From Ectobius pallidus (lineage: Eukaryota > Arthropoda > Insecta > Blattodea > Ectobiidae), in contig CAXKWD010000009.1 in the NCBI GenBank assembly GCA_964059195.1, positions 85,347,432 through 85,411,431 of the forward strand: a DNA stretch of 64,000 bases. The letters run 5' to 3'. Position 1 is the stretch's first letter, and each line of letters opens with the position of its first letter. Below, piece by piece: positions 1 through 10,159 of this stretch. The translations under genes were made by a program, and so were the position numbers. The notes below the pieces were generated by a model, which saw nothing but the letters and a program-made list of their open reading frames with translations, did not search any database and was not told where the DNA came from.

Positions 1-526
1 ATTAAATCTCCGAACACTACCTATCATCTTTATTTTAAAAAAATAATCAAATTAAAACTTTTTAGGCTTAACTTTAAAAAAGCACAATTAAATAAAATGA
101 TATTTCAGAACAAGACACAGTTTAAGTGCTGTGAACAGAGGGTACATTTTATACAATGAAAATAATACTATTAATGTGCTCGGATATTTTGCACTTGACC
201 CACGTAGACCATGGAATGAAAGTTGAAACTGAATTTCAGTAAATTCTTGCTTTATACAAAACTGGTGGATAGCTTTAGCCGGGTAAATCCCAGCTTATTC
301 TTTTCTCGCCATTTACCCATTACACACACAAACACACATTTAAGTGATAGGCCTACCTACAAACATATTTGTGTGCGTATGTATGTGTAGGAGAATAATT
401 GGTGTGCTCTAATTAGAAAAATAGACGGTTAAAAGAGATAGGTAATTAGTGAAAGGTAGAGTAAGCAAGAGGCAGAAAAAGAACTACATTATAAGCGGTG
501 GTGATGTGGGGAAAGGTTCTTGATTA

Positions 527-642
527 CTGTCCATTCCAGATGTGTTCAGAAAAGAAGTAACAGTGGTTGTAAAGGGAGAAAAGAACAGTTCACCAGCTAG
601 CAAAACTCATGTTGAAATTTATAGAGGTAAAGAACACTAAAG
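527..642 (+). pseudogene. Short coding-like segment related to 832-1077 on the other strand
   Basis: In one + strand frame this stretch is open for about 38 codons and contains Leu-Leu-Ser-Ile-Pro-Asp-Val-Phe-Arg-Lys-Glu. The same motif, with conservative changes (Val-Leu-Arg-Glu-Glu), occurs in the same relative frame on the - strand at about 832-910. A 16-base core is identical between the two. Agreement at protein as well as DNA level suggests both derive from one coding repeat, but I do not recognise the family. A stop codon lies just upstream, and there is no convincing start or splice site. It may be a transposon remnant. Confidence 0.25.
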
Positions 643-831
643 TACTACTTTCGAAGTTAATTATGGTAATTTTGAACATAACATGCACACAGTAGGCTAC
701 TTTCAAAATAATTCACCTCTTCGATCTTAGACATTCACTTAGGCCTAATAGTAAACGACCTGAGAAGCGAAGGAGTGTTGCAGGGGGTTTGTGTGAACAA
801 AGTTGGCCGCTGCCCAATAGGGTGTGAGCAT

Positions 832-1077
832 TCAAACCAAGATCGCATACCTGCGATATAAATCCGCATCCTCTTCTCTCAAGACATCTGGAATGGACAA
901 TAGTTTTGATATATCCCCGTGACAATGCAGGGTCATATCACCAATTAGATAGTAAAGTAGTCCAGAAATAGTACGGTGGTAACAGATTGTCTCCATATTC
1001 ACCATCTCCTCGCCGTTTCTTCTTTTAGAGAGACGGAAAGAAATGAAGAGGGAGAGGAGGCGGTTAGCAACTAGCAA
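832..1077 (-). pseudogene. 81-codon open frame, possible repeat-derived coding remnant
   Basis: The frame runs from an ATG at the high end to a TGA at 832-834. Its C-terminal part contains Lys-Leu-Leu-Ser-Ile-Pro-Asp-Val-Leu-Arg-Glu-Glu, which matches the + strand segment at 527-642 motif for motif. I see no known domain, signal peptide or transmembrane segment. The inverted pair is the only evidence that the frame was ever translated. It could equally be a chance frame overlapping a conserved noncoding repeat, so confidence is low. Confidence 0.25.
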
Positions 1078-2774
1078 GTAGTTGTAGTTTTACAACACAA
1101 ACGATTGTACCGCATTTAACGATTCCATATCATACGTGGATTAAACTTCACAGCGTGTGTGGTCTTCTCAGCATCAAGCGAACTTTAATATACGAATACG
1201 CATTAAAATGTTCAGTCATGCCATTCCGACAACTACTGCTGTGTTTTAAATGAGATAAATAGTGTATAGTTTGAAAGGTCATTCGCCAACCCAATTTTAA
1301 TATTAAATTATACGGTTCCAATCCCCATACGGTGTCTGCTGTTTCTTAGTATAATTGATATATATTTAATTTGTAGTGATTGAGACAGGTATTGTCAAAT
1401 CAACCAGATGTAAACGTTGTGGGGTATTAAACAGGATTCGGAGTAATGAGACCAATAAGCATAATTTTGTAGATTATATTCAACATGTAATTCAAATTTT
1501 ATTATAATACTGATAAAAGAATGGCACAAAAAAAATGATAATTTGTTCTCCTAATTAATTCGAAGGCCTAGGTAAATACTAGACGATAGCCTGTTCGCAT
1601 ATTTCGCGAATTTAAAATTTCAATATAAAACCGTAATGAGTTTCACGAAAACATTTTACTTTTTCCACGTCCCTGGAAAATTAGACAATAGCTTAGGCTT
1701 ATTCCACTATAAAAGCAACATTTCTAATCCTTAAGCAAGGTAAAGAAAAAGTACTTCCTATTATAGGCCATGCCCCTATGGTTCCTCCAATCTGAGGTTT
1801 TCTTATTATCGGCTTATTGCCGCTGCCTTTACCCCCAGAATTGATCCTGGATTTCATTGCTGGAGCTCAGTCTACCCGTCTACCCCCTGAGACATATTAG
1901 GCCTACCGCCAGAAGAATGTACAAAATACTGTGCTTCTTTAAATATTAAGTCTATCAAAATTCTGCAAAGAATAAAACCAGTCCGAAATTAAATCTCTAT
2001 CCGAACCATAGATAGAGAAAATATTGTATTTTCATCATTAACACAAGTTTTGAAGTCCCCTCAACATGAAAACGCGATTTTCAAAAACATAATACGAGAA
2101 TCGGTATATCCATATTTGTGTGCGCGTATGAATAGCACAGCTGGAGATTGAAAATACCGTACATAAAAAGAAAACAAAAATACGTTTTTAGGTAGATATC
2201 GTCTGGATATGTGACACAAAGATTAATGACGACTTTGCTTCACTTAAAGTTTAATAAAAAATAATTTTATGTTCAAAGTACCATAATCACTAGTATTATT
2301 TATCTTTCGTTTCATTGTTCATTAAATAAATCACTTATGGGCTTTGGACCGAGATATCGAAACGAAACGTTTTGTTCGACTTTAAAATATAACATTTTAA
2401 TTTTAATATTTCAGCCAAAATACTTTTTATAACTCAATGGTATGCAAGTTACTTAACCCGGAGCGATAAAATCTTTTAACTGATAACTTACACGTCTCTG
2501 CCACTGATTGGCTATCTTCGAGAGCCAATCAAAATGCTTCGGGGCTTCACATAGCACTTTATAGATGGAATAATGAACCCTAGTGAAAGGACTGCGTATT
2601 CAATTGTTTCAACCTGCTGGATGGCTTTATTGTTCTCCTGCCATGACTGAGTTTCTACAATCTTCTGTGGTTGACTTATAAATTCTCTTCAGATAATTTT
2701 TGATAAAAAAAATGAATAAAAGCTTTAGCTCTTACTACATTTTTTTTTTTTAGAAAATCGCGTAAATTGAAAAT

Positions 2775-3105
2775 TTCTTCGTGTAAAGTGGTAGTGAAAG
2801 TAAAAGAATGTTGTCGCCAATCTTCATGTTACATCCCTGAAGGTACTAACCCAAATATAACATTTTGTTTTTAAATAAGTTAATTTTTCGTTCTCGAGCT
2901 AGGCTATTCACACACACACACACACACACACTGAGATACGTGTTTCTGAAAATAGCACTTTTGGATTCAGGAGACCTCAAAACGTATATTTATGGCAAAA
3001 ACTCGATATCTAATTTCAGGGTCGAACACAATAGGCCTACTTTCTCTGCCTATACCATAGGTACTACAGGTAGAAGACGTATTGTAGAGGAAATAATATA
3101 GTGTA
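2775..3105 (+). repeat. Dispersed repeat family A, copy 1 (with CA microsatellite)
   Basis: This copy shares an ordered set of blocks with 41848-42195, 48290-48790 and (reverse) 31288-31500. The order is a GTAAAGT block, the block ending in AACATTTTGTTTT, CGTTCT-GAGCTAGGCT-TTCAC, a CA/ACAGACATG block, TTTTTGGATTCAGG, and finally CGAA-ACAATA..CTT. The CA run sits at the same internal position in every copy, so the microsatellite is part of the family and not an independent event. No ends with target-site duplication were recognised, so the class is unknown. Confidence 0.7.
2909..2931. repeat. (CA)n microsatellite
   Basis: About 11 CA units, located inside repeat family A. Confidence 0.9.
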
Positions 3106-3214
3106 TAGATTGAAGGAACACTAGTAGCTGAACTGTCTAGAATAGAGATGAGAAAGTCACCTCATCTTACGTCATGACTCCGAATCCTGTCAAGCTGGTT
3201 CACTCATTCATTGG

Positions 3215-3515
3215 TCAGAATGTGTGACATGCCCGACATTGGCCTCGAATACCTTTCCAGTCCTGTTCCATCTCATTGCACATTCTCCAGTCTTCAGGAA
3301 GGAAGACCTCATGGGTGGCACATTTATCATTCTTAAACAGCATACAGGTGTTTTCAATCCTGTAAAGTTCATTGTCCTCTGCAATTCAACTGCCTGAACA
3401 GTTTGTGCTGAGAAAGTATTACCAAGAATGGTGTAGATAAGCGGTGTACAAATCTTGGTTCGAGAACCTCAAGGAAACGTGTGGGACTTCCCTATAGAGG
3501 CATCAACACATTCAA
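3215..3515 (-). pseudogene. Broken protein-coding remnant, unidentified
   Basis: Read on the - strand, the high-coordinate part contains a coding-like run with Leu-Leu-Glu-Cys-Val-Asp-Ala-Ser and later Gly-Asn-Thr-Phe-Ser-Ala-Gln-Thr-Val-Gln. After a stop codon and a frame change near 3385 it continues in a second frame of about 57 codons. That frame is rich in Glu, Asp, Trp, Cys and Met and ends at TGA (3215-3217). Its C-terminus contains a Cys-x2-Cys-His pair (Gly-Gln-Cys-Arg-Ala-Cys-His). The amino-acid composition is far more protein-like than the surrounding AT-rich frames. The TTGCAG at about 3381-3386 could alternatively be a splice acceptor for an exon beginning there. I do not recognise the protein; it could be a transposon gene or a retrocopy. 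Confidence 0.4.
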
Positions 3516-3994
3516 GTAGGCCTGGTATTTTTGTGATGACAAAGAATAAAGCATTTTTTATTCTATAGAGGAAAATATTTTTCCTGGGCAGGAATGGAAT
3601 CGGAGTTCAATTTATCGTACCATTATGGTGTGAAATTAACAGGGCCCGGATTCCTAAGTTTTAAAATATTTTGTTCTTTGGTAGCAAACTGGGATGTTTT
3701 AACATAATTATTATCCGTTTCACTGTCATGGTAGTCACATTGTTCAACCTTATAAAACTAAAAAAAAAAAATGACTAAATACGACGGTTAGAAGCTAAAA
3801 ATGGATAAACTGTTATTTAATTAAATTACGATAAAATACTTAACATTTTGCAACTTGTTCATTGTTCCCAGTACATACGTAAGAGAAAAATAATACTGTA
3901 TATGTATCCATATGTATATTATACATATACATATTATGCCTACATATATATGCTATATAAACCTATATTTAGACATACCAAATTAAAATTTCTA

Positions 3995-4022
3995 TATTAT
4001 TATTATTATTATTATTATTATT
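3995..4022. repeat. (ATT)n microsatellite
   Basis: Nine or so TAT/ATT units. The surrounding 3516-4225 shows only AT-rich DNA with no gene. Confidence 0.9.
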
Positions 4023-4226
4023 TGTAGTAGAAGATGGACTTTTCATTACAATTTTGGAAAACTCTTATTTTAAATAATTTTCCTAAAAACTAGTTTACGT
4101 CCTGTCATGCGAATAGTAACCTATCGGAAACACTTATTTGAAACATTTTCAACAAAATCTCAGAAAAATAGATTTAAAGTACCAAGTCTCATTTATAAAC
4201 GTAACTCCTGCCTGCATCGCGAATAT

Positions 4227-5493
4227 AGTCAATCCTCCGTATAACAATATTTACAGGGCCCTTGCAGATTGTATTGTTATTCGAGGGTTATTGGTATGTG
4301 AGAGGTTGTGATTTACCACATATTAGGAAGACTTACATGCAAAAATACTGAGTGATCTAGGCCTATAGGATAATTGAAGGAGCAGACATGTTAACCACAA
4401 ATCCAAATCATTTAAGGCCGTTAATTTTGTTTTCAAACTTACTGAATTCCAATGAGCAATTTTCACTGAAACATTACTAGGAAGGTTGGTTTAACTTCAT
4501 GGATCACGCCAAGCATTGAGCCTAGAGCAAATGTCAGAAATGTCAACCTCTTGATGGGTGGAGAGAGGAAAGAGAAAGAGGAAGTTCGTCACATGCCTAA
4601 GGAAAAGCTAAAACCATTTGCTGGGTATAGTGTTTAAATGCACATGGTGTGCATATTGCAACCGAACCCACTGTATATTTGCTCATAGTTGATCTTATTC
4701 TTCATTTTCTACTGACCCCTCTTGTGAAATCTCTATCTATAAAAGCCAACTCACTGACTGACTGACTCACTCACTGATCACAGTTTCTCAAAAACCATAC
4801 AGCCTAGGAACATGAAACTTGGTACACATTTTGCTCATAGGCTCTAGATGCGCACTAAGAAAGGATTTAAAAATCGTTGGACTTTAAGGGCCTCTAAGGG
4901 CCAAAATAGGGTTGTAAAGTTATGTAATTTCTGAATGTACCAAAAGGAATAAATTGATACTGCATGTACACAAAACCCATGACAACATTCTTTTTTCAGA
5001 CAGGTGGCTTTGCATGACACTGTGATTTCATGTAGGCCTAATAGATATAAAATTGTGAGAAAGGCTATCAATACACTTCCTATAAATGATTATCAACTTT
5101 TTGTGACACGAAGTAAATTTAGAAGGTCTTGGGTTCTATTCTTAAGAGTTCAACTGCTTTCTTATAGTTACCCTAGAACTGTATTGCGAAAGATAGTCTT
5201 ACAATATCAATATATATATAATTTCCTGATTAATTTATATTTACCTACCTTACTTTTTACATCTCCTTTTTGGGGCCATTTAAACGACCTACGTTGTCTG
5301 GGCCTTACAGGGCCGCGACCTGTCGGGAGAGGGATTATCAAAGTTTCGTCGTAAAAGGGTCTTTCTAAAATAGCCTCATTGTTGTAGTGAATTAAATTTA
5401 ATGTTGTTAAGATAATTTTCCAGAACCAAAGAAAATATCGTTAAATGCGGGTTTATCGTGATATCGATCCTCGTTATACAGAGGTTCGCCTGT
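4227..5493. mobile_element. Possible degraded pogo/Tigger-like element
   Basis: The right end, read in reverse from about 5493, begins CAGGCGAACCTCTGTATAAC next to a TA. That is the style of pogo/Tigger termini (CAG...CCTC.GTATAACGA). The left end near 4228 has GTCAATCCTCCGTATAACAA next to a TA, a roughly 65% match. A block at 4735-4915 resembles a repeat preamble I have seen in arthropod DNA: CTATCTATAAAAGCC, then GACTGACTGACTCACT, then a run around AAGGGCC. No transposase frame survives. The two ends may be unrelated, so the overall span is tentative. Confidence 0.25.
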
Positions 5494-5500
5494 AGTATAG
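5370..5500. repeat. Dispersed repeat family C, copy 1
   Basis: This block aligns over about 130 bp with 8395-8535. Both contain TTGTTGTA, GAACC-AAGAAA, an ATATT/ATATCG block, ATGCGGGTTTA and TCGTTATAC. It is probably the end of a pogo-like element (see 4227-5493). Confidence 0.5.
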
Positions 5501-7047
5501 ACGCTCATTCCAGCAGTGCCCTTGCGCTATGAAGCAAATGGCAAAAGAAAATTGTTTCATTTCTGCCTTTTTTTTTCACTTAGGCAGTGACTTCGAAAGT
5601 ATCATCGCCATTCAAATTGTGTGTACTTCCTTTTGTCACATCACGTGTTTGTACTAATAGATGCTAATTAATGGTTAGCTTTCAAGTTATGTTGTGTGTA
5701 TTTATACCACGTGCTAATAGCTTTAATTAAAGGCGAGGTCTCAGCATTTTGACTAACTGGATTGGCAGGGAGTAGAGATGGCGAAGGCAATATCCGGCGC
5801 CGGCCGAAGTCTATATAGTGACAACCAGATAGGAATTTATAGCAGCAGTGGAAACACGGCAGAACAATAAAGCATTCTTCTTCCTTTACAAGACTCCCAT
5901 TTTTGCCTTCATTTCAAAATATTGATTTATTCCTGGTGAATGTTTTATTTCCTTCATGTCGGATATAGTTTCACTGTTCGTGTTTAAATTAGGCTACTCA
6001 TAAATCTATAGTTTAAGGAGATGCCTAGTAAAAGACACAATTTCTACAATATTATTCACTAAAAACAAATCATGAGTGGATATGAGTACAAGTATCCTAC
6101 AAAGATGTGTATCATTAAATTATTGCACGGCCTACTGATACACCCACTGAATTTGACACCTCATATTACCGTCGCGTCGCTGTATAAATACACCTGAAGT
6201 AAAGTAACAGAAAGGGCCTCATCATTAGTTTTCTGTGCTTCTTCTGAACAGATTGGAGACAAATTACTTAATTTACAATGTAGCCTACATACTTTACGAA
6301 TGACAAAAGAAGGGGGGACATCTGGGAGGCAATTTTCATCACCTCAGTTTTAACTATAGCCTATATAAGAAAGAAAAAAAAAACACGCCCTGGTCCTGAT
6401 TCATTCGTACTCCGTATTTTGGACCTTTTGGATATCCCGTCTAGTATACCCATTGAGCTGGAGGTCAATGAGTATACCTGAAGTTATCCTTTGTTGTCAT
6501 ACACATCAGCTCATAAATATAAAATGCATGAAGTGAGTTTAAGAATAACTAAGGTACTAAGTGAAAATTCTCTTATAGATATGAGAGCCGTTATATTCTA
6601 TACAACTAGAATGCCTGGTGTCCACCTGGAGAAATCAAATTCTTATGTTTCCACAATCAGGAACTACAAAGGAAAATATAAATTAACAGACATAAGATTT
6701 GTTGAAGTGAAGATTGGTGCAAGATTCCTCTTCCATCCTACCTTCTTTTTCATGAACTCCCTGAATAGGGAAAGCTGTAGGTTTTATGCTACAGAATAAC
6801 ATAAAAACAACTGAGTACAGACAACTGCTAATAACGAACTAGCGTGATTGTAACAGTAAAACTTCCGTATATTTGTAAGCTCTAGCAGATATTGAGGCGC
6901 TGGAGCAGACGTAACAGAGAAGCGAAAAAATAATTTATTACAAATCCCAATCATCAAAAGACAGATAATTTTGTTTTTAAAAGTGTCCTAACTTTTGGCT
7001 ATAGGCCAAAAACTACTTTCAGAGGCAATGTAGAAAAATAAGGTACT
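5501..7047. other. No gene or element recognised
   Basis: This is AT-rich sequence. One 102-codon ATG frame (6491-6799) has AT-driven composition and no recognisable domain; I do not call it a gene. Confidence 0.5.
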
Positions 7048-7540
7048 GTACTACCCATAGGCGTAACCAGGCCGACCAAATGGGGGGGGGGGTTATAACA
7101 TCTAGGGAGAGGGGGGTCCTCCCCCGGAAAATTTTAAAAATTAAGATGCAAAATAACGAGTTTTAAGCTTCCGGGGTCCTCCCCCGGAATATTTTAAAAA
7201 TTAAGACGCAAAATAACGAGTTTTAAGCTTCCGGGGTCCTTCCCCGGAAAATTTAAAAAATGAAGACTCAAAATAACGAGTTTTAAGCTTCCGGGGGTTT
7301 CCCCGGAAAATTTTAAAAATTAAGACGCAAAATAACGAGTTTTAAGCTTCCGGTGTCCTGCCCCGGAAAATTTTAAAAATTAAGACTCAAAATAACGAGT
7401 TTTAAGCTTCCCACGCTTTATACTTGTATTAAGTAATTTATGGGCAGACTTTAAAAAACCATACAATTTTCCTTTTTTTAATCAATGGGGGGGGGTTCAA
7501 ACCCCCAAAATCCCCCCCTCGGTACGCCTATGGTACTACC
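7048..7540. mobile_element. hAT-type MITE with internal 60-bp array, copy 1
   Basis: The element proper is 7056-7532. It is bounded by inverted ends CATAGGCGTAACC and GGTACGCCTATG and flanked by a perfect 8-bp duplication GTACTACC (7048-7055 and 7533-7540). An 8-bp duplication is the hallmark of hAT transposition. Inside are five tandem copies (about 7112-7410) of a unit of about 60 bp containing CCCCGGAAAATTTTAAAAAT and AACGAGTTTTAAGCTT. Poly-G and poly-C tracts lie just inside each end. There is no coding capacity, so it depends on a transposase elsewhere. A sibling with three units is at 54677-55069. Confidence 0.92.
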
Positions 7541-8394
7541 AAAGCTCCGAAAGAACAAACATCAAGCTTAAGCATCATCTGTCGGCATATGAAAGAATCA
7601 CATGCAGCTGTTTATGGATGTATAGTCGCCTCGCTCATACCGTTGACGGGCGGCTTGCTTTGTTCTCATATTATAATGTTTGTTGTTACTTTAAAAGCTT
7701 TCTCAAAATAAATCGCTGAGTGAATTCTCTCATTGCTCAGTGCCATATTGTCACAAGTGTTTTGCTGCATCTATATTTTCCAGCTCTCTTTTTAACACTA
7801 TACAGTTTGGCAACTACGCCAAGCGACATGATCGAGCGGCGACTTTGATGTTAACTGTCAACGCAATAACAGAGGCGACTTATACCACCAATAGCCAATA
7901 AAATGAAATCTGAAAAATTGGCGCTTAGCTCCTTTAGAGTGTTAGGTCTACAGTTATTGATGTCCGCTGAGTGATGACAATAGCTATTTTACACCCGCAC
8001 GTTAAAAAAGTAAAGACTGACTGTAACATCGCTGATCTTGCCAAAGCTTTAGGTCTAGGCGTATGTCTAGACCAGAAATTCAAACCCGTAGAATGTGGGA
8101 AGACTGAAAAATAAGACTGAAAAGTTCGCCACACAACACAATTTGCTCGGTATGCATGTGCACATGTTGAAGTAGCAACCGGACTCGATGAGATTTTATT
8201 TCAGACGTCGTAAGCGATGTTTTCACCCACATTGACCCTATTCTCCAAAGTTATTGATCTTTCCCTTCTGGAATTTACAGTAAATTTAACAGTTATCAGG
8301 CCAGCAGAAAACAGTTTTGGTGTCTTAGAAATAAACTAATCTCATATACTTCCTACCATCCACGGACCATGCTACCGATTTGCAATAACAATTA
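7541..8394. other. No gene or element recognised
   Basis: Mixed-composition DNA. Short frames here show no domain or plausible splice structure. Confidence 0.4.
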
Positions 8395-8535
8395 TTGAAC
8401 TTCAAAATATTGTTGTAAAAGTGTGTTAGTATCATCGTTGTATTGAATGATTTTAGCACTATTAAGATAGAAATTTTTGTAGAACCGAAGAAAGATATTG
8501 CTACATGCGGGTTTACAGTTAATTCGATCTTCGTT
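8395..8535. repeat. Dispersed repeat family C, copy 2
   Basis: Counterpart of 5370-5500 in the same orientation, with about 70% identity by eye. It includes the ATGCGGGTTTACAG and CGTTATAC blocks. Confidence 0.5.
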
Positions 8536-8635
8536 ATACTAGTGGTATGACAGTTATTCCCCGCAAAAGGCTGAAAAAATAAATCAGGTGAAAGCTGGGA
8601 TATTAAGGCAATTTGATTCATCTTACAGCCTGTGA

Positions 8636-8900
8636 AATTCCGGGGTGCGCGGGCAAAGAGAGTTAAGTTCACTTTCTTGTCACTGAGAATTAGAGTGACT
8701 TAACACACTATACCAGCCCAACATAGCTTTAGAGATGGATAAACCCATGAGGCACACATCCATAACTACCGTACAATTTTGATTATGACTTACTGGGCTT
8801 AACACAAATGTAGAGAACATTTTTATCTATAACTCTATGGACATATCTCAATTTTTTAGGATGGTGGACTTAACTCTCTTTGCCCGCGCACCCCGGAATT
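8636..8900. mobile_element. 265-bp MITE with 37-bp terminal inverted repeats
   Basis: The left end (8636-8672, beginning AATTCCGGGGTGCGCGGGCA) and the right end (8864-8900) are inverted copies matching at about 36 of 37 positions. The interior of roughly 190 bp is AT-rich and noncoding. Near-identity of the ends implies a fairly recent insertion. The target duplication is ambiguous: AATT itself flanks CCGGGG on both sides, so a 4-bp AATT duplication or a TIR including AATT are both possible. Superfamily not assigned. Confidence 0.85.
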
Positions 8901-9499
8901 ATCATAAGTAGAGCTAGAATTTTTATGTAGTTTAATTTCAAAAATATATTCATAGATGTTTATTGAAAAATGATTTAATTGGCAATAATATATTTATATT
9001 CATAAAATATTATGTCATATCGCATATTTAATGCCATTTATTTCCATTAAGATTGTATAATGCATTCCTTATTTCAGCATAGTGAAGGATTACATATTTT
9101 TCCATAATTTCCAAGGTACTGGCATCTGTCAGGAAGAATGTACTTACAAGTGGGGGGGGGGACCTTTCAAGGTCGCATGATTTAACGAGGGTAAATTTTA
9201 AGAAAGAAATTTTTTCTGAAGAAATGCCCTAAGGGATTCAATAATACCTCCATATAGAATTTAAATGTTAGTGTGGCAAACAAGATACGCGTATATGTAT
9301 TTTTTTCTGTTGCATGCGACATTTCTTTGTTTTTGAGTTAGGAAAATAAAATCTATTTGTTTCAGATTTTTTCAGTAAGTTCGCTTTTTTATAGGCCAAT
9401 TAATTGCCCACAATGTTTTCAGTAGACATGCCTAACATTAACGAATTAACGGGAAACGAACTCACAGCAACTGGTGTGAGTTCGTTTACAGTTGTGAAC

Positions 9500-9691
9500 C
9501 GCTCCATAGAACTTTATTTTATCTTGATATCTCGGCTCAGAATAGGTCACTGCAAGAAGACTCATACCTCTCTCCAGAAAAAAGAACCCCCTATCTGCAA
9601 CCTTTGTAGCAAGATGTTAACAGTTCAACATATTCTGGAATGTCCTCAGTACCACCGCACCATGGCGACAGACGAACAAAATTCCAAATGA
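9500..9691 (+). pseudogene. LINE ORF2 C-terminal fragment
   Basis: The + strand frame carries the hallmark C-terminal end of Jockey/I-group non-LTR retrotransposons. It has a Ser-Arg-Leu-Arg-Ile-Gly-His-Cys stretch, then Cys-Asn-Leu-Cys, then Thr-Val-Gln-His-Ile-Leu-Glu-Cys-Pro-x-Tyr. This region follows the reverse transcriptase (and RNase H where present) and ends in a Cys/His cluster. Only about 60 codons are recognisable. The preceding codons of the open frame (from 9404) do not clearly belong to the family. No RT, tail or target duplication is visible nearby, so this is a dead fragment. Confidence 0.7.
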
Positions 9692-10159
9692 TCTGCAGAC
9701 TGCACTGAACTCACCATCATCATGCAAAAATAAATAAATAACAATTTTTGAAAGACTCAAGACTTCTAGTGAAATCTAAATATGTAATAATTTGATCTAT
9801 TTCAGTGTTTTCTCTCTTGCGTATACCAATGTCACATTATTTTTGTACGTGTTTTGTAAGTCGCGATATGACCTGAGTTAATATATAAACACCTTAGAAT
9901 TTTAAAAAATATTGGTTTCATAGCGAACAAGAGTCGGCCTATCCTTTTTGCAGTCGACTGTACATATTGAAATCCTATCGTACCCCATAAACCAAACTAA
10001 GACAGACGTTACTGTAAAAACATCCATTCTCGTTTTCAGAAGTATGCCTACTTGTGCACATAAACATATGATACCTGTTGACAATGAGCTATACCATTTT
10101 GGTTCAGACATAAACAAATGTCCTCTGTGGGCGGCATTCAGTTCCTCAACCTTATAACA

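Larger units (their letters stand above)
1..2759. other. AT-rich stretch without a recognisable gene
   Basis: I see no exon with convincing splice sites, no RNA gene and no element with clear ends. Two short related coding-like segments in opposite orientation (527-642 and 832-1077) are listed separately. A hairpin-forming pair with inverted CCAAT boxes (ATTGGCT and AGCCAAT) lies near 2505-2530; it is too short to call a promoter. Confidence 0.5.

Noticed and set aside
6491..6799. 102-codon + strand frame
   Set aside because: No recognised motif, no splice context and AT-biased codons. It may be a remnant but I cannot support a gene.
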